A stretch of DNA of 64,000 nt from Neptuniibacter victor (lineage in GTDB: Bacteria; Pseudomonadota; Gammaproteobacteria; Pseudomonadales; Balneatricaceae), in NCBI GenBank assembly GCA_027943745.1, contig AP025763.1, positions 496,001-560,000 on the forward strand, written 5' to 3'. Made by a program: the position numbers and the translations under genes. Shown one piece after another: positions 11,393 through 21,184 of the stretch; within the stretch, counting starts at the first letter, position 1; each line of letters begins with the position of its first letter. The notes beneath the pieces are model-generated. The model was not told where the DNA came from. It did no database searches and saw only the letters and a program-made list of their open reading frames with translations.

Positions 11393-12381
11393 GATCTTAC
11401 TTCCTGAGAAGAATCGAGTTTTTCAAAGCGATCGTAGGCGCGGACGATATGTTGAACTAATGGATGGCGAACAACGTCTTTTGCTGTAAATTCGGTGAAG
11501 CCAATATCCTTGACGCCATCTAAAACTTGCATCGCATGGATTAAACCAGAACGCGTGCCTTTAGGTAGATCCACCTGAGTAATATCGCCAGTGATCACCG
11601 CTGTGGTACCAAAGCCGATACGGGTAAGGAACATTTTCATCTGCTCTCTTGTTGTATTTTGACTTTCATCCAAAATAACAAATGAGTTATTCAATGTTCT
11701 ACCGCGCATAAAGGCTAAAGGAGCGACTTCAATTACATTTCGTTCGATTAGTTTGCCAACGCGTTCAAAGCCAAGCATTTCGTAAAGCGCGTCATAAAGG
11801 GGGCGTAAATAGGGATCGACTTTTTGGCTTAAATCGCCGGGAAGGAAACCAAGTTTTTCACCCGCTTCCACCGCAGGACGTACCAGTAAAATACGATCGA
11901 CCTCTTCGCGTTCGAGGGCATCAACGGCGCAAGCAACTGCAAGATAGGTTTTTCCTGTACCCGCTGGGCCAATACCAAAGTTAATATCGTGTTGAAGGAT
12001 CGAGCGAACGTAGCCTTGTTGGTTTTCACCTCGGGGGCGAATCAACACCTTTTTGGTGCGAATGCTGATATCACCTTCCATTATTTGTGCATTGCTGGTG
12101 ACTTGTTCTACACCGCTTTGTTGAATGAGCAGGTGTATCTGATCCGGCGCTAAGCGTTTACCTGCCTGGGCTTCGTTATATAAATTTTCTAACATTTCTG
12201 AGACTAAGCGAATCAGATCGATATCACCGAGTAACTGGAAATGATTTCCATGGTTGCGGATCTCAATGCCGAGTCGTTTCTCTAGAAGCTTTATATGCTC
12301 ATTGAATGGCCCGCAAAGATTTGCGAGGAATTCAGCGTTTTCAGGTTCTAGCGTTAACTTTATTGATTGTGCAGTGCTCAA
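11389..12381 (-). CDS. ybeZ: PhoH-like ATPase YbeZ (PhoL)
   Basis: The 330-residue protein has a KH-like N-terminal region and a PhoH P-loop domain with Walker A GPAGTGKT (138-145) and Walker [10 protein letters not shown]. PhoH-like proteins are ATP-dependent RNA-associated factors. YbeZ interacts with YbeY in ribosome maturation in other species. It overlaps ybeY by four bases and starts four bases after miaB, within the same operon. Confidence 0.95.
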   Translation of the reverse strand: MSTAQSIKLTLEPENAEFLANLCGPFNEHIKLLEKRLGIEIRNHGNHFQLLGDIDLIRLVSEMLENLYNEAQAGKRLAPDQIHLLIQQSGVEQVTSNAQIMEGDISIRTKKVLIRPRGENQQGYVRSILQHDINFGIGPAGTGKTYLAVACAVDALEREEVDRILLVRPAVEAGEKLGFLPGDLSQKVDPYLRPLYDALYEMLGFERVGKLIERNVIEVAPLAFMRGRTLNNSFVILDESQNTTREQMKMFLTRIGFGTTAVITGDITQVDLPKGTRSGLIHAMQVLDGVKDIGFTEFTAKDVVRHPLVQHIVRAYDRFEKLDSSQEVRS

Positions 12382-12385
12382 CAGG

Positions 12386-13750
12386 TTAGCCCGCCTTCTG
12401 TGGGAAGTTATCGTCTAATTCAGAGCAAAGTAATTCGCCCACTAAAGAGTTTGTGTAGGCTTCGGCAATGTTTACGTCTGCAAAGTGGCCAATAAGATCA
12501 GGATTGTCGCAGCGGAAGTTTACCACGCGATTGTTTTCAGTTCGGCCTGATAATAATCCGGGGTCTTTTTTGGAATAACCGTTGACCAGAATGCGCTGAG
12601 TGCTGCCTACCATACGGCGACTGATCTGTTGGGCATTTTGAATAATGCGCGCCTGTAGAATTTGTAATCGCTGCTTTTTGGTTTCTTCGTCGATATTATC
12701 CGGTAGGTCGGAAGCCGGTGTGCCCGGTCGGCGGCTATAAATAAAGCTATAGCTGTTATCAAAGCCAATATCTTCAATTAGCTTCATCGTTGCAGCAAAA
12801 TCTGCTTCGCTTTCGTTAGGGAAACCGATGATAAAGTCCGAAGATATTTCGATCTCTGGACGTGCTTTTCGGATGCGGCGTATTTTAGACTTGTACTCAA
12901 GGGCAGTATGGCCGCGTTTCATAGCCATCAAAATTTTATCTGAGCCGCTCTGTACCGGTAAATGTAAAAAGCTAACGAGTTCAGGAACATCTTCGTAGGC
13001 TTCGATCAGGCTATCGGTAAACTCAACAGGGTGGCTAGTGGTAAATCGGATACGATCAATACCATCAACGGCTGCAACGCAGCGGATGAGCTCGGCTAAA
13101 TCTGCGGTATCTCCATCGTGTGTATCGCCACAGTACGCATTGACGTTTTGGCCCAGTAAATTTACTTCGCGGACGCCTTGTTCAGCGAGTTCAACGCACT
13201 CAGTGATTACATCGTCTAAAGGACGGCTTACTTCTTCGCCACGTGTATAAGGTACAACGCAGAATGTACAGTATTTGGAACAGCCCTCCATAACCGATAC
13301 GAAGGCTTCTGCGCCTTCAACTTTCGGGGCTGGTAGATGATCGAATTTTTCGATTTCAGGGAAGGATACGTCGACAATACCTACGCCACCTGAATCCGTT
13401 TCATCAATCATTTCTGGTAAACGGTGCAGTGTTTGAGGGCCGAAAATCATATCGACATAAGGTGCACGCTTAAGAATCTTATCGCCTTCTTGGCTTGCCA
13501 CGCAGCCGCCGATACCGATTTTAAGGTCAGGGTTCTTTTCTTTCAGTTTTCGCCAGCGCCCTAGTTGATGAAAGACTTTTTCTTGCGCTTTTTCACGAAT
13601 AGAACAGGTGTTAAGCAACAGAACATCTGCTTCTTTATCATCTTCTGTTAGCTCTAGTTCATGACTTTCGCCCAGCAGGTCAGCCATACGCGCCGAGTCG
13701 TATTCATTCATCTGACAACCGTGGGTTTTAATAAATAGCTTCTTCGCCAT
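12386..13750 (-). CDS. miaB: tRNA-2-methylthio-N6-dimethylallyladenosine synthase MiaB
   Basis: MiaB is a radical SAM methylthiotransferase that converts i6A37 to ms2i6A37 in tRNA. The 454-residue protein has the N-terminal auxiliary cluster cysteines Cys12, Cys49 and Cys83, the radical [11 protein letters not shown] (Cys157, Cys161, Cys164) and a C-terminal TRAM domain. It is the first gene of the ybeZ-ybeY-corC-lnt operon. A perfect TATAAT box lies about 73 bases upstream. Its substrate needs dimethylallyl diphosphate, so the isoprenoid pathway raised in the findings matters here as well. Confidence 0.98.
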   Translation of the reverse strand: MAKKLFIKTHGCQMNEYDSARMADLLGESHELELTEDDKEADVLLLNTCSIREKAQEKVFHQLGRWRKLKEKNPDLKIGIGGCVASQEGDKILKRAPYVDMIFGPQTLHRLPEMIDETDSGGVGIVDVSFPEIEKFDHLPAPKVEGAEAFVSVMEGCSKYCTFCVVPYTRGEEVSRPLDDVITECVELAEQGVREVNLLGQNVNAYCGDTHDGDTADLAELIRCVAAVDGIDRIRFTTSHPVEFTDSLIEAYEDVPELVSFLHLPVQSGSDKILMAMKRGHTALEYKSKIRRIRKARPEIEISSDFIIGFPNESEADFAATMKLIEDIGFDNSYSFIYSRRPGTPASDLPDNIDEETKKQRLQILQARIIQNAQQISRRMVGSTQRILVNGYSKKDPGLLSGRTENNRVVNFRCDNPDLIGHFADVNIAEAYTNSLVGELLCSELDDNFPQKAG

Positions 13751-13822
13751 TGTTCACCTGTATCTAGCGTATTTCATCTGCCCGAGCGCAAAAATGCGAT
13801 CGAGCCCATCGAAGGACCGCGC

Positions 13823-13851
13823 ATTATACTTAAGCGGCCAGATAATGAACA
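13823..13851 (-). promoter_or_regulatory. Probable promoter of the miaB operon
   Basis: On the minus strand a perfect -10 box TATAAT (13828-13823) is preceded at 17-base spacing by TGTTCA, a weak -35 match (three of six). It is the best promoter candidate in the 244-base gap upstream of miaB. Confidence 0.5.
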
Positions 13852-13883
13852 GTTTAGAAGGAGTTTAAGGAAATGCTTTTTTG

Positions 13884-13900
13884 TAACCTTATAAAGGTTA
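13884..13900. repeat. 17-base palindrome upstream of miaB
   Basis: TAACCTT, a three-base centre ATA, and AAGGTTA form a perfect inverted repeat. No T tract follows on either strand, so it looks more like a protein-binding site than a terminator. It lies about 33 bases upstream of the predicted miaB -35 region. Confidence 0.4.
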
Positions 13901-13994
13901 AGGCTCGGTTCCTTAGCTTTATGCTTTTGTAATTTGTGAATAGGTATCTGGTTTAAATTTGCTTGTATCTAATCCACATCGCTAGACTACATCG

Positions 13995-15155
13995 TTAGAC
14001 CACCAAGTCCACTTGCTGAAGTGTTCCTGCCTGTCCGTCCTCATTCAGGAAGATGCCCGAGGCTCTGATTTTTCCAGCCATTTCATTGTTGTTCGTGCCA
14101 GCGCTTAGCTCCCATTCGGTTTTGTTATAACCTAAATAGAGTGCACCGACGCCCTTTTCGGCAAGTGTAAATAAACTGCTGCTGCCATCGTCGTGTTGTA
14201 CCCAGATTTTTAGACTGTCCCAAATTGCATCGTTTTCATCGATAAAGCCGTTGTTATCATCATCAAAGTAAGCAAGTTCTTTGAAACCATTACCGCTGCT
14301 GGCACCGAATAGTTCGCTACCATCATCAATTTCACCATTACTATTTTTATCTAGTGCGATGTAGCCGCTGCTTTCCGACAGTTGTTGGATAAGTTCGTTA
14401 TCCCCATCCATATCAATGTCAAAATTTAACGTGTTATTTGTTAATTCAGCCGCTTTGCCGGAAAAATTGATCACTAGAGGATCTTTTAGTGCTGCCCCTA
14501 AACGGATTTGCAGGCTTTGATTGTCGCTAGTCGAACGGCTCATGTTGAGGTTCAGGTTAAGATCAATTACTTGGCCATCATCGGTTCTAACCTTTCCCTT
14601 TGCCGAAAATTGAAGGAGTTCTTCGGTTTTAGTGGATTCATGGTAACTGTATTCAAAACCGTGCTCTAGATCGCCTGAACCGATAGCAAGGGTGCTTGTA
14701 TCTTCAATCGATTCGCCTATACCATTGCTTTGTGAAGAGGGGGTATTACTTTCAGCAGAAGCGATATCTAACATGCCGACATGAAACGTTTTTCCGGTGA
14801 TTCTTTCAAAGAGCTGTTTAAGTAACTCAATTTTCATTTTGTCTTCAGAAGACAGTTCGAAGAGGTTAGATGAGGTGCTGTTTGTTCGTTTTGCTAGCAG
14901 TTGCTCAAAGCTATATTTGCCCTCATCTTGCTGCGCCAGTTTCTGGCGTAAGTCTCCGTAAGTTGATTCCTCTTTGTTAGAGTCGCTGACCTGTCTGATC
15001 TCTACTCTTTCGGTATGGCTACCTGAGACCAGGTTTTCTTTATTAAAAGCATCCCCTGCTCGGACATAACCTTCGGTTATATGTTCGCGTATTTCAGTAT
15101 GACTGCTTTTTTGAGTTGTGCTATCGAGTGCTATTTCAGAGGCTGTGATACGCAT
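13995..15155 (-). CDS. Unrecognised protein with calcium-loop (EF-hand-like) motifs
   Basis: I do not recognise a named family for this 386-residue protein. The N-terminal third is polar, low in complexity and lacks a signal peptide or membrane segment. The C-terminal half has three aspartate-rich loops of the calcium-binding DxDxDG type: DIDMDGDNE (246-254), DKNSNGEIDDGSE (269-281) and DDDNNGFIDEND (298-309). SELFG and KIWVQHDDG segments like those in large secreted repeat proteins accompany them. It ends in the hydrophobic VDLVV. A calcium-responsive or type I-exported protein is possible but unproved. It is monocistronic, with 244- and 204-base gaps around it. Confidence 0.75.
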   Translation of the reverse strand: MRITASEIALDSTTQKSSHTEIREHITEGYVRAGDAFNKENLVSGSHTERVEIRQVSDSNKEESTYGDLRQKLAQQDEGKYSFEQLLAKRTNSTSSNLFELSSEDKMKIELLKQLFERITGKTFHVGMLDIASAESNTPSSQSNGIGESIEDTSTLAIGSGDLEHGFEYSYHESTKTEELLQFSAKGKVRTDDGQVIDLNLNLNMSRSTSDNQSLQIRLGAALKDPLVINFSGKAAELTNNTLNFDIDMDGDNELIQQLSESSGYIALDKNSNGEIDDGSELFGASSGNGFKELAYFDDDNNGFIDENDAIWDSLKIWVQHDDGSSSLFTLAEKGVGALYLGYNKTEWELSAGTNNNEMAGKIRASGIFLNEDGQAGTLQQVDLVV

Positions 15156-15219
15156 GGCGCCACCATCTACTATAGGAACAGCGAAGGCCGTGATCAGAGG
15201 CCTTTGGTATGAGAACGGA

Positions 15220-15249
15220 GCGCAAGAGCTATTATGAGCTCTGTTGCGC
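15220..15249. repeat. Long imperfect palindrome between the calcium-loop gene and epmB
   Basis: GCGCAA (15220-15225) and GAGCT (15226-15230) pair with AGCTC (15237-15241) and TTGCGC (15244-15249), with a two-base bulge and a six-base loop. No clear T tract follows. It lies about 65 bases before the start of the gene at 13995-15155 and downstream of epmB, so it may end epmB transcripts or bind a regulator. Confidence 0.4.
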
Positions 15250-15359
15250 GAAACTTAACTCTATTTAGCTGTTCAAGTATTAACGAATGCAGTAGTTATC
15301 GGCCGGATAATATTTTTTAGAAGTGCTTATCGGTCATTATGAAGTTTTTTCACGTTAGG

Positions 15360-16376
15360 TCACTTATGTAGCAGTGTTTTGGAAGGGCGGTCAGGGATCT
15401 CTCTTGCAAGTTTGGGCAGGAGGTAGCCTGGCAATAACGCTTGTAACTTGGAGAAAATTTCAATGGCGTGTTCATCGCTAATATTGAAGTGATGAGCACC
15501 TTTTACTGGGTCTAAGGTGAACAGATAGTATGGCAAAATACCTGAGTGGAATAATTTTTCGCTTAAATACTGTAATGTTTCAACGCTATCATTTACGCCT
15601 TTGAGTAGGACAGATTGGTTAAGGACGGTGACGTTGGCGGTTTTAAGCTGAGTAACAAGCTCGCTTGTTTGGTGGTCTATCTCATTGGGATGGTTTGCAT
15701 GTAGAACCATGACGTTATCAAAACGGCTGCGTTGTAATATTGAGACGAAGTTAGGCGTGATACGCTGAGGAATAACCACAGGCAAACGTGTATGTATACG
15801 TAATCGTTTTAGGTGAGGAATTCTCTCTAAATCGGTGATCATTTTTTCTAAACGTTCATCCGACGTGGCTAAAGGATCGCCCCCTGACAATATGACTTCG
15901 CTAATGCTGGGATCGCTTTTCAAATAATCTAATACTTGCTGCCATTGCTCCGGCCCTAAACGATTCTCTTGGTAGGGGAAATGTCGTCTAAAGCAATAAC
16001 GGCAGTTGATTGCGCAAGCGCCCGTCATAATGATAAGCACGCGCCCCGTGTATTTATGAATCAAACCATCGTGATGGTTTGCGTCCATTTCTGCTAATGG
16101 GTCAGTGATATAACCACTGACTTGTTCCGTTTCAGTGTTGATCGGTAGAACTTGTCGAAGAAGCGGGTCGTTTATGTCGCCTTTTTTTATTTTTGACAGG
16201 TAGGGCTGGGGGACCTTTAGGGCAAACTCTCTCGCACCATTGATAGCTCCCTGAAGAAAATCTTGAGGGAGTTCGAGTAGATCAATGAGCTGTTGAGGGT
16301 CGTTAATGGTGTGGCTTAATAGCTGCTGCCATGAAGCGTTATTGTCGATCTGCAAGACTTTAGGGAAGGAATTCAT
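15360..16376 (-). CDS. epmB: EF-P beta-lysylation protein EpmB (lysine 2,3-aminomutase family)
   Basis: EpmB converts (S)-alpha-lysine to (R)-beta-lysine, which EpmA attaches to elongation factor P. It is a radical SAM enzyme using pyridoxal phosphate. The chosen 338-residue form has CAINCRYCFRRHFPY with cluster cysteines Cys121, Cys125 and Cys128. The ATG at 16376 was preferred because the N-terminus then aligns with E. coli EpmB. The frame also stays open to a TTG at 16427. It is divergent from efp, its target, with epmA just beyond. Confidence 0.96.
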   Translation of the reverse strand: MNSFPKVLQIDNNASWQQLLSHTINDPQQLIDLLELPQDFLQGAINGAREFALKVPQPYLSKIKKGDINDPLLRQVLPINTETEQVSGYITDPLAEMDANHHDGLIHKYTGRVLIIMTGACAINCRYCFRRHFPYQENRLGPEQWQQVLDYLKSDPSISEVILSGGDPLATSDERLEKMITDLERIPHLKRLRIHTRLPVVIPQRITPNFVSILQRSRFDNVMVLHANHPNEIDHQTSELVTQLKTANVTVLNQSVLLKGVNDSVETLQYLSEKLFHSGILPYYLFTLDPVKGAHHFNISDEHAIEIFSKLQALLPGYLLPKLAREIPDRPSKTLLHK

Positions 16377-16501
16377 AAGGTTTTTAGATAGATTGGCAGC
16401 TGAAAGTTGCTCGCATTTTCCTTTCAAGTAGAATGTGTGTCAATTTTACTGCCAACGGTATGTTGGTTGAATGACAAATTATAAGAGATGCATAGAACAT
16501 T

Positions 16502-17065
16502 ATGGCTAACTTTTCTTCTAACCAGTTTAAAAACGGTATGAAAGTAATGATCGACGGCGACCCATGTTCAATGGTCGACGTGGAATTTGTAAAGCCGGGT
16601 AAAGGTCAGGCTTTTACACGCGTTAAATTACGTAACTTAATGTCGGGTCGTATTTGGGAGCGTACTTTTAAATCTGGTGAGAGCGTTGAAGCGGCTGATG
16701 TTATGGATACTACGATGGAGTATTCATACTACGATGGTGAGCTTTGGTACTTTATGGATCCAAATACCTTTGAACAGGTAGGTGCAGACGAAAATGCTGT
16801 TTCTGAAGCGAAGCCTTGGTTGAAGGAACAAGACTCGGTAACGGTGACACTTTTTAATGGTAACCCGATCGCGGTTACGCCACCGAACTTTGTTGAGTTA
16901 GAAGTGGTAGAAACTGATCCAGGTCTTAAAGGTGACACCGCGCAAGGTGGTTCTAAACCTGCGACCCTTGCGACAGGGGCGGTTGTTCGTGTTCCTCTGT
17001 TTATTAACCAGGGTGAAGTCTTAAAGATTGATACGCGTACCGGTGAATACGTTTCGCGCGCATAA
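16502..17065 (+). CDS. efp: Elongation factor P
   Basis: EF-P binds between the P and E sites and rescues ribosomes stalled at polyproline. The 187-residue protein has the three-barrel layout and the modifiable lysine Lys34 in KPGKGQAF. The presence of epmA and epmB on either side indicates the beta-lysine form of the modification rather than rhamnosylation. A strong terminator follows the gene. Confidence 0.98.
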   Translation: MANFSSNQFKNGMKVMIDGDPCSMVDVEFVKPGKGQAFTRVKLRNLMSGRIWERTFKSGESVEAADVMDTTMEYSYYDGELWYFMDPNTFEQVGADENAVSEAKPWLKEQDSVTVTLFNGNPIAVTPPNFVELEVVETDPGLKGDTAQGGSKPATLATGAVVRVPLFINQGEVLKIDTRTGEYVSRA

Positions 17066-17080
17066 ATTTTATAGTGTAAA

Positions 17081-17108
17081 AAAAACGGCAGCTGAGGCTG
17101 CCGTTTTT
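17081..17108 (+). terminator. Intrinsic terminator after efp
   Basis: An eight-base stem ACGGCAGC/GCTGCCGT (17085-17092 with 17097-17104) with a TGAG loop is flanked by an A run and a T run. It lies 37 bases before the epmA start, so epmA expression needs readthrough or its own promoter. Confidence 0.9.
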
Positions 17109-17141
17109 GTTTCTGGTTTTTGAATCTTTTTATTAGGTTAT

Positions 17142-18113
17142 TTGATGTCGAACTGGCAACCCACTGCATCGATGGATGCATTACGTAAACGCGCTGAAAT
17201 GTTTGCATATGTTAGGCATTTTTTTGCTAAACGCGATGTAATGGAAGTGGATACACCAGTGATGTCTCATTGCGCTGTGAGTGATCCATTTATTGATAGT
17301 ATTGAGGTTCAATATCATCCTGCTATGGGGGGTGAACCATCAACGCTGTATCTACAAACCTCTCCGGAATATGCAATGAAACGCTTGTTGTCTGCCGGGA
17401 GTGGTGCCATCTATCAGATGAGCAAAGTGTTTCGCAATGGAGAGTATGGTCACCGGCACAATCCTGAATTTACCATGCTGGAGTGGTATCAGCCAGGTTA
17501 TGATGAGCAGCAGCTCATGGATGAAGTAGAAGCATTGGTTGGGCCTCTTCTTGGTGTTGAGCAAATTGAGAGAGTTACTTATTCGGACCTTTTTCAACGT
17601 TATCTAGGATTTCGTCCTGAGCTTGTTGATATTCGTTATCTGAAAAATGAAGCGCTTAATCATATTGATATTGAGTTGGAGGATAATGATCCAGATACGT
17701 GGTTAAATTTATTAATTACTCATGTGATTGAGCCGCAGTTAAAACGTTTACCCGCCGTGTTTGTTACAGAATATCCAGCATCGCAAGCGGCTTTGGCTAA
17801 AGTTCGCGTTAATGCTAATGGCAACAAAGTTGCCGCGAGATTTGAGTTATTTGTGAATGGAATAGAGTTGGCGAATGGTTATCATGAGCTCACTGATTTT
17901 CGAGAACAGCAAAGGCGACTAGATCTGGACCAATCTCAAAGGGAAAAGCTTGGGTTGCCTCTGCGTCCACTTGATCAGCGGTTAGTCGATGCGCTAGAGC
18001 ATGGTATGCCGGATTGTGCTGGCGTTGCTCTCGGCATTGATCGACTGTTAATGCTATCAAATAGTGCAGTCTCTATTGCGGAGGTTATGCCTTTTGATCA
18101 CACTCGGGCATAA
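17142..18113 (+). CDS. epmA: EF-P--(R)-beta-lysine ligase EpmA
   Basis: EpmA (GenX/PoxA/YjeA) is a class II lysyl-tRNA synthetase paralogue that activates (R)-beta-lysine and joins it to Lys34 of EF-P. The 323-residue protein contains the class II core (motif 2 region MSKVFRNGEYGHRHNPEFTM, motif 3 region GVALGIDRLLML) but no N-terminal anticodon-binding domain, which separates it from LysS. It sits directly downstream of efp and opposite epmB, completing the modification set. Confidence 0.96.
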   Translation: MMSNWQPTASMDALRKRAEMFAYVRHFFAKRDVMEVDTPVMSHCAVSDPFIDSIEVQYHPAMGGEPSTLYLQTSPEYAMKRLLSAGSGAIYQMSKVFRNGEYGHRHNPEFTMLEWYQPGYDEQQLMDEVEALVGPLLGVEQIERVTYSDLFQRYLGFRPELVDIRYLKNEALNHIDIELEDNDPDTWLNLLITHVIEPQLKRLPAVFVTEYPASQAALAKVRVNANGNKVAARFELFVNGIELANGYHELTDFREQQRRLDLDQSQREKLGLPLRPLDQRLVDALEHGMPDCAGVALGIDRLLMLSNSAVSIAEVMPFDHTRA

Positions 18114-18123
18114 CAGGATGATA

Positions 18124-18155
18124 GGCCCTACCTATTATGAAATTAAGTAGGGCTT
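18124..18155. terminator. Bidirectional terminator between epmA and the PatB-like gene
   Basis: GCCCTAC (18125-18131) pairs with GTAGGGC (18147-18153) through a 15-base loop, between two convergent genes. T residues follow only loosely on either side, so efficiency is uncertain. Confidence 0.5.
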
Positions 18156-18167
18156 AACCTATTCTAT

Positions 18168-19319
18168 TTAAGCAGGTAGCTCATTGATGATAGCTGCTTT
18201 AATACGGCGAATAGCTTCTTCTAATGTACTTCTAGGGCAGCCAAAATTTAAGCGCATATAATTAGCATCCCCAAAGTCACGGCCTGGAGACATTCCGACA
18301 CCGGCTTGTTCAAAAAAATGAGCTGGATTGGTTAATTTGGCGCCTGAAATATCGATCCAAGCAAGATAGGTCGCTTCAATGGGTAGCAACTTAAGCCCAG
18401 GAATAAGGTTTATCTCACGTTGCAAGTAATCTCTATTTTCGCGTAAGTAGTCTAGTTGTTGTTGATTCCACTCATCGCCTGCTTTATACGCAGCAATCGC
18501 CGCGGTATACCCAAGCAAGTTGACGTCGGGCACTATTCCTTTACGAACGTTGATAAATTGTTGGCGAAGTTGTTTGTCGGTAATAATGGCAAATGAGCAG
18601 CCTAATCCCGCGATGTTGTATGTTTTACTTGGCGCCATCAGCGTAATGGTTCGTCGAGATATCTCTTCGCCTATCGATGCAATTGGGGTGTGCTGTAAGC
18701 CGGCCTCTAAAATAAGATCGCAATGGATCTCATCGGAACATATGTACAGATCATGCTGGATGATTATGCTCGCGAGCGCTTCTAATTCCTCTTGGCGATA
18801 GACCGCACCGCCAGGATTGTGAGGGTTACAGAAAAGTAGCAAGCGAGAACGGTCAGTTAAGCTTTTTTCCAGAGCATCTAAATCGATCGTGAAGTGTTGA
18901 TTGTTTTCTTTGAGTGGAACCGTGCAGACTTCACGATCTGACAGTCTAGGGGCGGACATGAACGGCGGGTAAACAGGCTTGGGTGAAATAACGGTGTCGC
19001 CGCTTGCACCAACCGCGCGGCAGGCCAAGTTTAGTCCGCAAACAAGACCGGGGAGCCAGACAATATCATCACTACTAATCTGCCATTGGTAAAGGGATTG
19101 CATTCGCTCGATAACGAGCTGATTTAATTCCGTAGGCACGTTAGTGTAGCCAAAAACGCCATGATCTATACGTTCATGGAGAGCTTCGATAACTGAAGGG
19201 GGGGACATGAAATCGGTATCAGCAACCCACATCGGTAAAATGTCGCTGTCGCCGTACTTTTCCCATTTCTGGCTGGCGGTTCCTTTTCGGTTTACTTGGC
19301 GATCGAATTTTTTATCCAT
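18168..19319 (-). CDS. MalY/PatB-type pyridoxal-phosphate C-S lyase
   Basis: The 383-residue protein belongs to fold-type I aminotransferases of the MalY/PatB branch, which act mainly as cystathionine beta-lyases or cysteine-S-conjugate lyases. The early PMWVADTDFMSPPSV motif, CNPHNPGG, SDEIHCDLI and the cofactor lysine in APSKTYNIAGLG are all present. The ATG at 19319 was chosen over an upstream in-frame start because AAGAAGG precedes it at good spacing and the N-terminus MDKKFDRQVNRKGTASQKW fits the family. Exact substrate is unknown. Confidence 0.9.
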   Translation of the reverse strand: MDKKFDRQVNRKGTASQKWEKYGDSDILPMWVADTDFMSPPSVIEALHERIDHGVFGYTNVPTELNQLVIERMQSLYQWQISSDDIVWLPGLVCGLNLACRAVGASGDTVISPKPVYPPFMSAPRLSDREVCTVPLKENNQHFTIDLDALEKSLTDRSRLLLFCNPHNPGGAVYRQEELEALASIIIQHDLYICSDEIHCDLILEAGLQHTPIASIGEEISRRTITLMAPSKTYNIAGLGCSFAIITDKQLRQQFINVRKGIVPDVNLLGYTAAIAAYKAGDEWNQQQLDYLRENRDYLQREINLIPGLKLLPIEATYLAWIDISGAKLTNPAHFFEQAGVGMSPGRDFGDANYMRLNFGCPRSTLEEAIRRIKAAIINELPA

Positions 19320-19622
19320 TATGGCCTTCTTTTTGTTAGGTGAAGAGGCAAAACTTTGGTTGCAAATCATCGCTCTGGCGCTATAGTGGGTGGTCACTGG
19401 ATAACCACGCAGATCCCTGTAGCCATAAGCTATCAAGAGAGTATTACAACGCTGATCATTATTTCCAGTAAATAGTGATTTTTATGCGTTGGTAACTGTT
19501 GTTCTCAATGCAGAGTATAGTTCTCTTATATCCACTTTTATGTCCAGTTTTTTGTAAAGAATTTAGAGAGCAGCGATAATAATAAGTATTGATCGCTGAT
19601 GAGTAGGTTTGGAGCGCTCCTG
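19320..19622. other. 303-base divergent intergenic region between the PatB-like gene and leuA
   Basis: No full gene is present. The region must hold promoters for both flanking genes, but no strong -10/-35 pair stands out. It contains a 23-codon leucine-rich frame (19508-19579), an inverted repeat CAGCGAT/ATCGCTG (19571-19577 and 19592-19598) and the palindrome GGAGCGCTCC (19611-19620) that includes the leuA ribosome site. Confidence 0.7.
19508..19579 (+). promoter_or_regulatory. Candidate leucine-rich leader peptide of leuA
   Basis: A 23-codon frame upstream of leuA encodes MQSIVLLYPLLCPVF and a short charged tail, with two leucine pairs (CTC TTA and CTT TTA) among its first 11 codons. Its stop lies in the left arm of a seven-base hairpin, and leuA starts 43 bases later. 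Leucine leader peptides are known before leuA in gammaproteobacteria. Here no T tract follows the hairpin and no ribosome site precedes the ATG, so this is tentative. Confidence 0.3.
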
Positions 19623-21164
19623 ATGAATAACGATAACCGTGTAATAATTTTTGATACAACTTTGCGTGATGGCGAGCAGAGCCCAGGCGCATCTATGACG
19701 CGTGATGAAAAGCTGCGTATTGCTAAGCAGTTAGAAAAGATGCGTGTTGATGTTATTGAGGCTGGTTTTGCTATCGCGTCTCAAGGGGATTTTGAGTCGG
19801 TTAAAGCTATTGCCGAAGCGGTAACTGAAAGCCGAATCTGTTCTTTATCTCGAGCACTCGATGTCGACATCGATCGTGCAGGTGAAGCATTGCAAAATGC
19901 AGCAATGGGCCGTATTCATACTTTTATTGCGACCTCTCCGATTCATATGAAGTATAAGCTTCAAATGGAGCCTGATCAGGTAGTTGAACAAGCTGTTAAG
20001 GCTGTTACTCGTGCCCGTAATTTGATCGACGATGTCGAGTTTTCCTTAGAAGATGCAAGTCGTTCAGAATTAGATTTTATGTGCCGAATCATTGAGAAGG
20101 TCATTGATGCTGGTGCTAGAACAATTAATATCCCCGATACTGTAGGTTATGCAGTGCCTGGTGAGTTCGCTCATACGATCAGCCAGTTGATTCAGCGTAT
20201 CCCAAATGCTGATAAAGCTATTTTTTCTGTGCATTGTCACAACGATCTAGGGTTGGCTGTGGCTAACTCTCTGGCTGCGGTTGGCGCGGGTGCGCGCCAA
20301 GTTGAATGTACTATTAACGGTTTGGGTGAGCGGGCAGGTAATGCATCGCTGGAAGAGATCGTAATGGCTATTAGAACCCGTAAGGACTCTTTAGCTGTTG
20401 AAACGAATATCGATACTACTCAAATTGTGCCGGCTTCCCGTTTGGTGTCCAGCGTAACTGGATTCCCAGTACAGCCAAATAAGGCGATTGTCGGCGCTAA
20501 CGCGTTTGCCCATGAGTCAGGTATTCATCAGGATGGCGTCCTAAAACATCGTGAAACTTACGAGATCATGACCGCGCAAGATGTTGGTTGGAATACCAAT
20601 CGTATGGTCTTGGGTAAGCATTCTGGCAGAGCCGCATTCCGTAGTCGTCTTGAGGAACTGGGCACAACGCTGTCATCTGATCTAGAACTAAATAATGCGT
20701 TTTCTCGATTTAAGGAACTTGCGGATAAAAAGCATGAAATCTTCGATGAAGATCTTGTTGCACTAGTCAGTGATACTCGGGCGTCGGCGAACAGCGAGCA
20801 ATTTAAGTTGAGTAGCTTAGCGGTTACCTCTCAAACAGGTGAAACACCTAGCGCTAAAATTGTGATGCAAATGGGTGACGAAGAAAAAAGTGCAGAAGCT
20901 GAAGGCGGTGGTCCTGTTGATGCTACTTTTAAAGCCATTGAGTCAATCGCTCAGTCGGGTGCTAGTTTGCAGATCTATTCTGTGAATGCCGTCACCGAAG
21001 GAACAGACTCGCAAGGTGAAGTGACGGTTCGTTTAGAAAAAGGTGGGCGTATCGTCAACGGACTAGGAGCTGATACGGATATTATTATCGCTTCGGCGAA
21101 AGCTTATATACATGCGTTGAATATGTTGGAAGCGAATGTCCAGAAAGCGCACCCTCAAGTTTAG
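19623..21164 (+). CDS. leuA: 2-isopropylmalate synthase LeuA
   Basis: LeuA condenses acetyl-CoA with 2-oxoisovalerate, the first committed step of leucine synthesis, and is usually feedback-inhibited by leucine. The 513-residue protein has [14 protein letters not shown] at the N-terminus, the metal-binding [19 protein letters not shown], and a C-terminal LeuA regulatory domain (about residues 385-510). The ATG at 19623 was preferred over an upstream in-frame start at 19599, since GGAG lies eight bases before it and the protein then begins like E. coli LeuA. It appears to be the long, E. coli-like form. Confidence 0.96.
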   Translation: MNNDNRVIIFDTTLRDGEQSPGASMTRDEKLRIAKQLEKMRVDVIEAGFAIASQGDFESVKAIAEAVTESRICSLSRALDVDIDRAGEALQNAAMGRIHTFIATSPIHMKYKLQMEPDQVVEQAVKAVTRARNLIDDVEFSLEDASRSELDFMCRIIEKVIDAGARTINIPDTVGYAVPGEFAHTISQLIQRIPNADKAIFSVHCHNDLGLAVANSLAAVGAGARQVECTINGLGERAGNASLEEIVMAIRTRKDSLAVETNIDTTQIVPASRLVSSVTGFPVQPNKAIVGANAFAHESGIHQDGVLKHRETYEIMTAQDVGWNTNRMVLGKHSGRAAFRSRLEELGTTLSSDLELNNAFSRFKELADKKHEIFDEDLVALVSDTRASANSEQFKLSSLAVTSQTGETPSAKIVMQMGDEEKSAEAEGGGPVDATFKAIESIAQSGASLQIYSVNAVTEGTDSQGEVTVRLEKGGRIVNGLGADTDIIIASAKAYIHALNMLEANVQKAHPQV

Positions 21165-21184
21165 CCCAGGAAAGGCATAACGTT

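Noticed and set aside
16729-17208. 159-codon antisense frame opposite efp
   Set aside because: The translated product is low in complexity and family-less, and it crosses the efp terminator and the epmA start. Antisense shadow.
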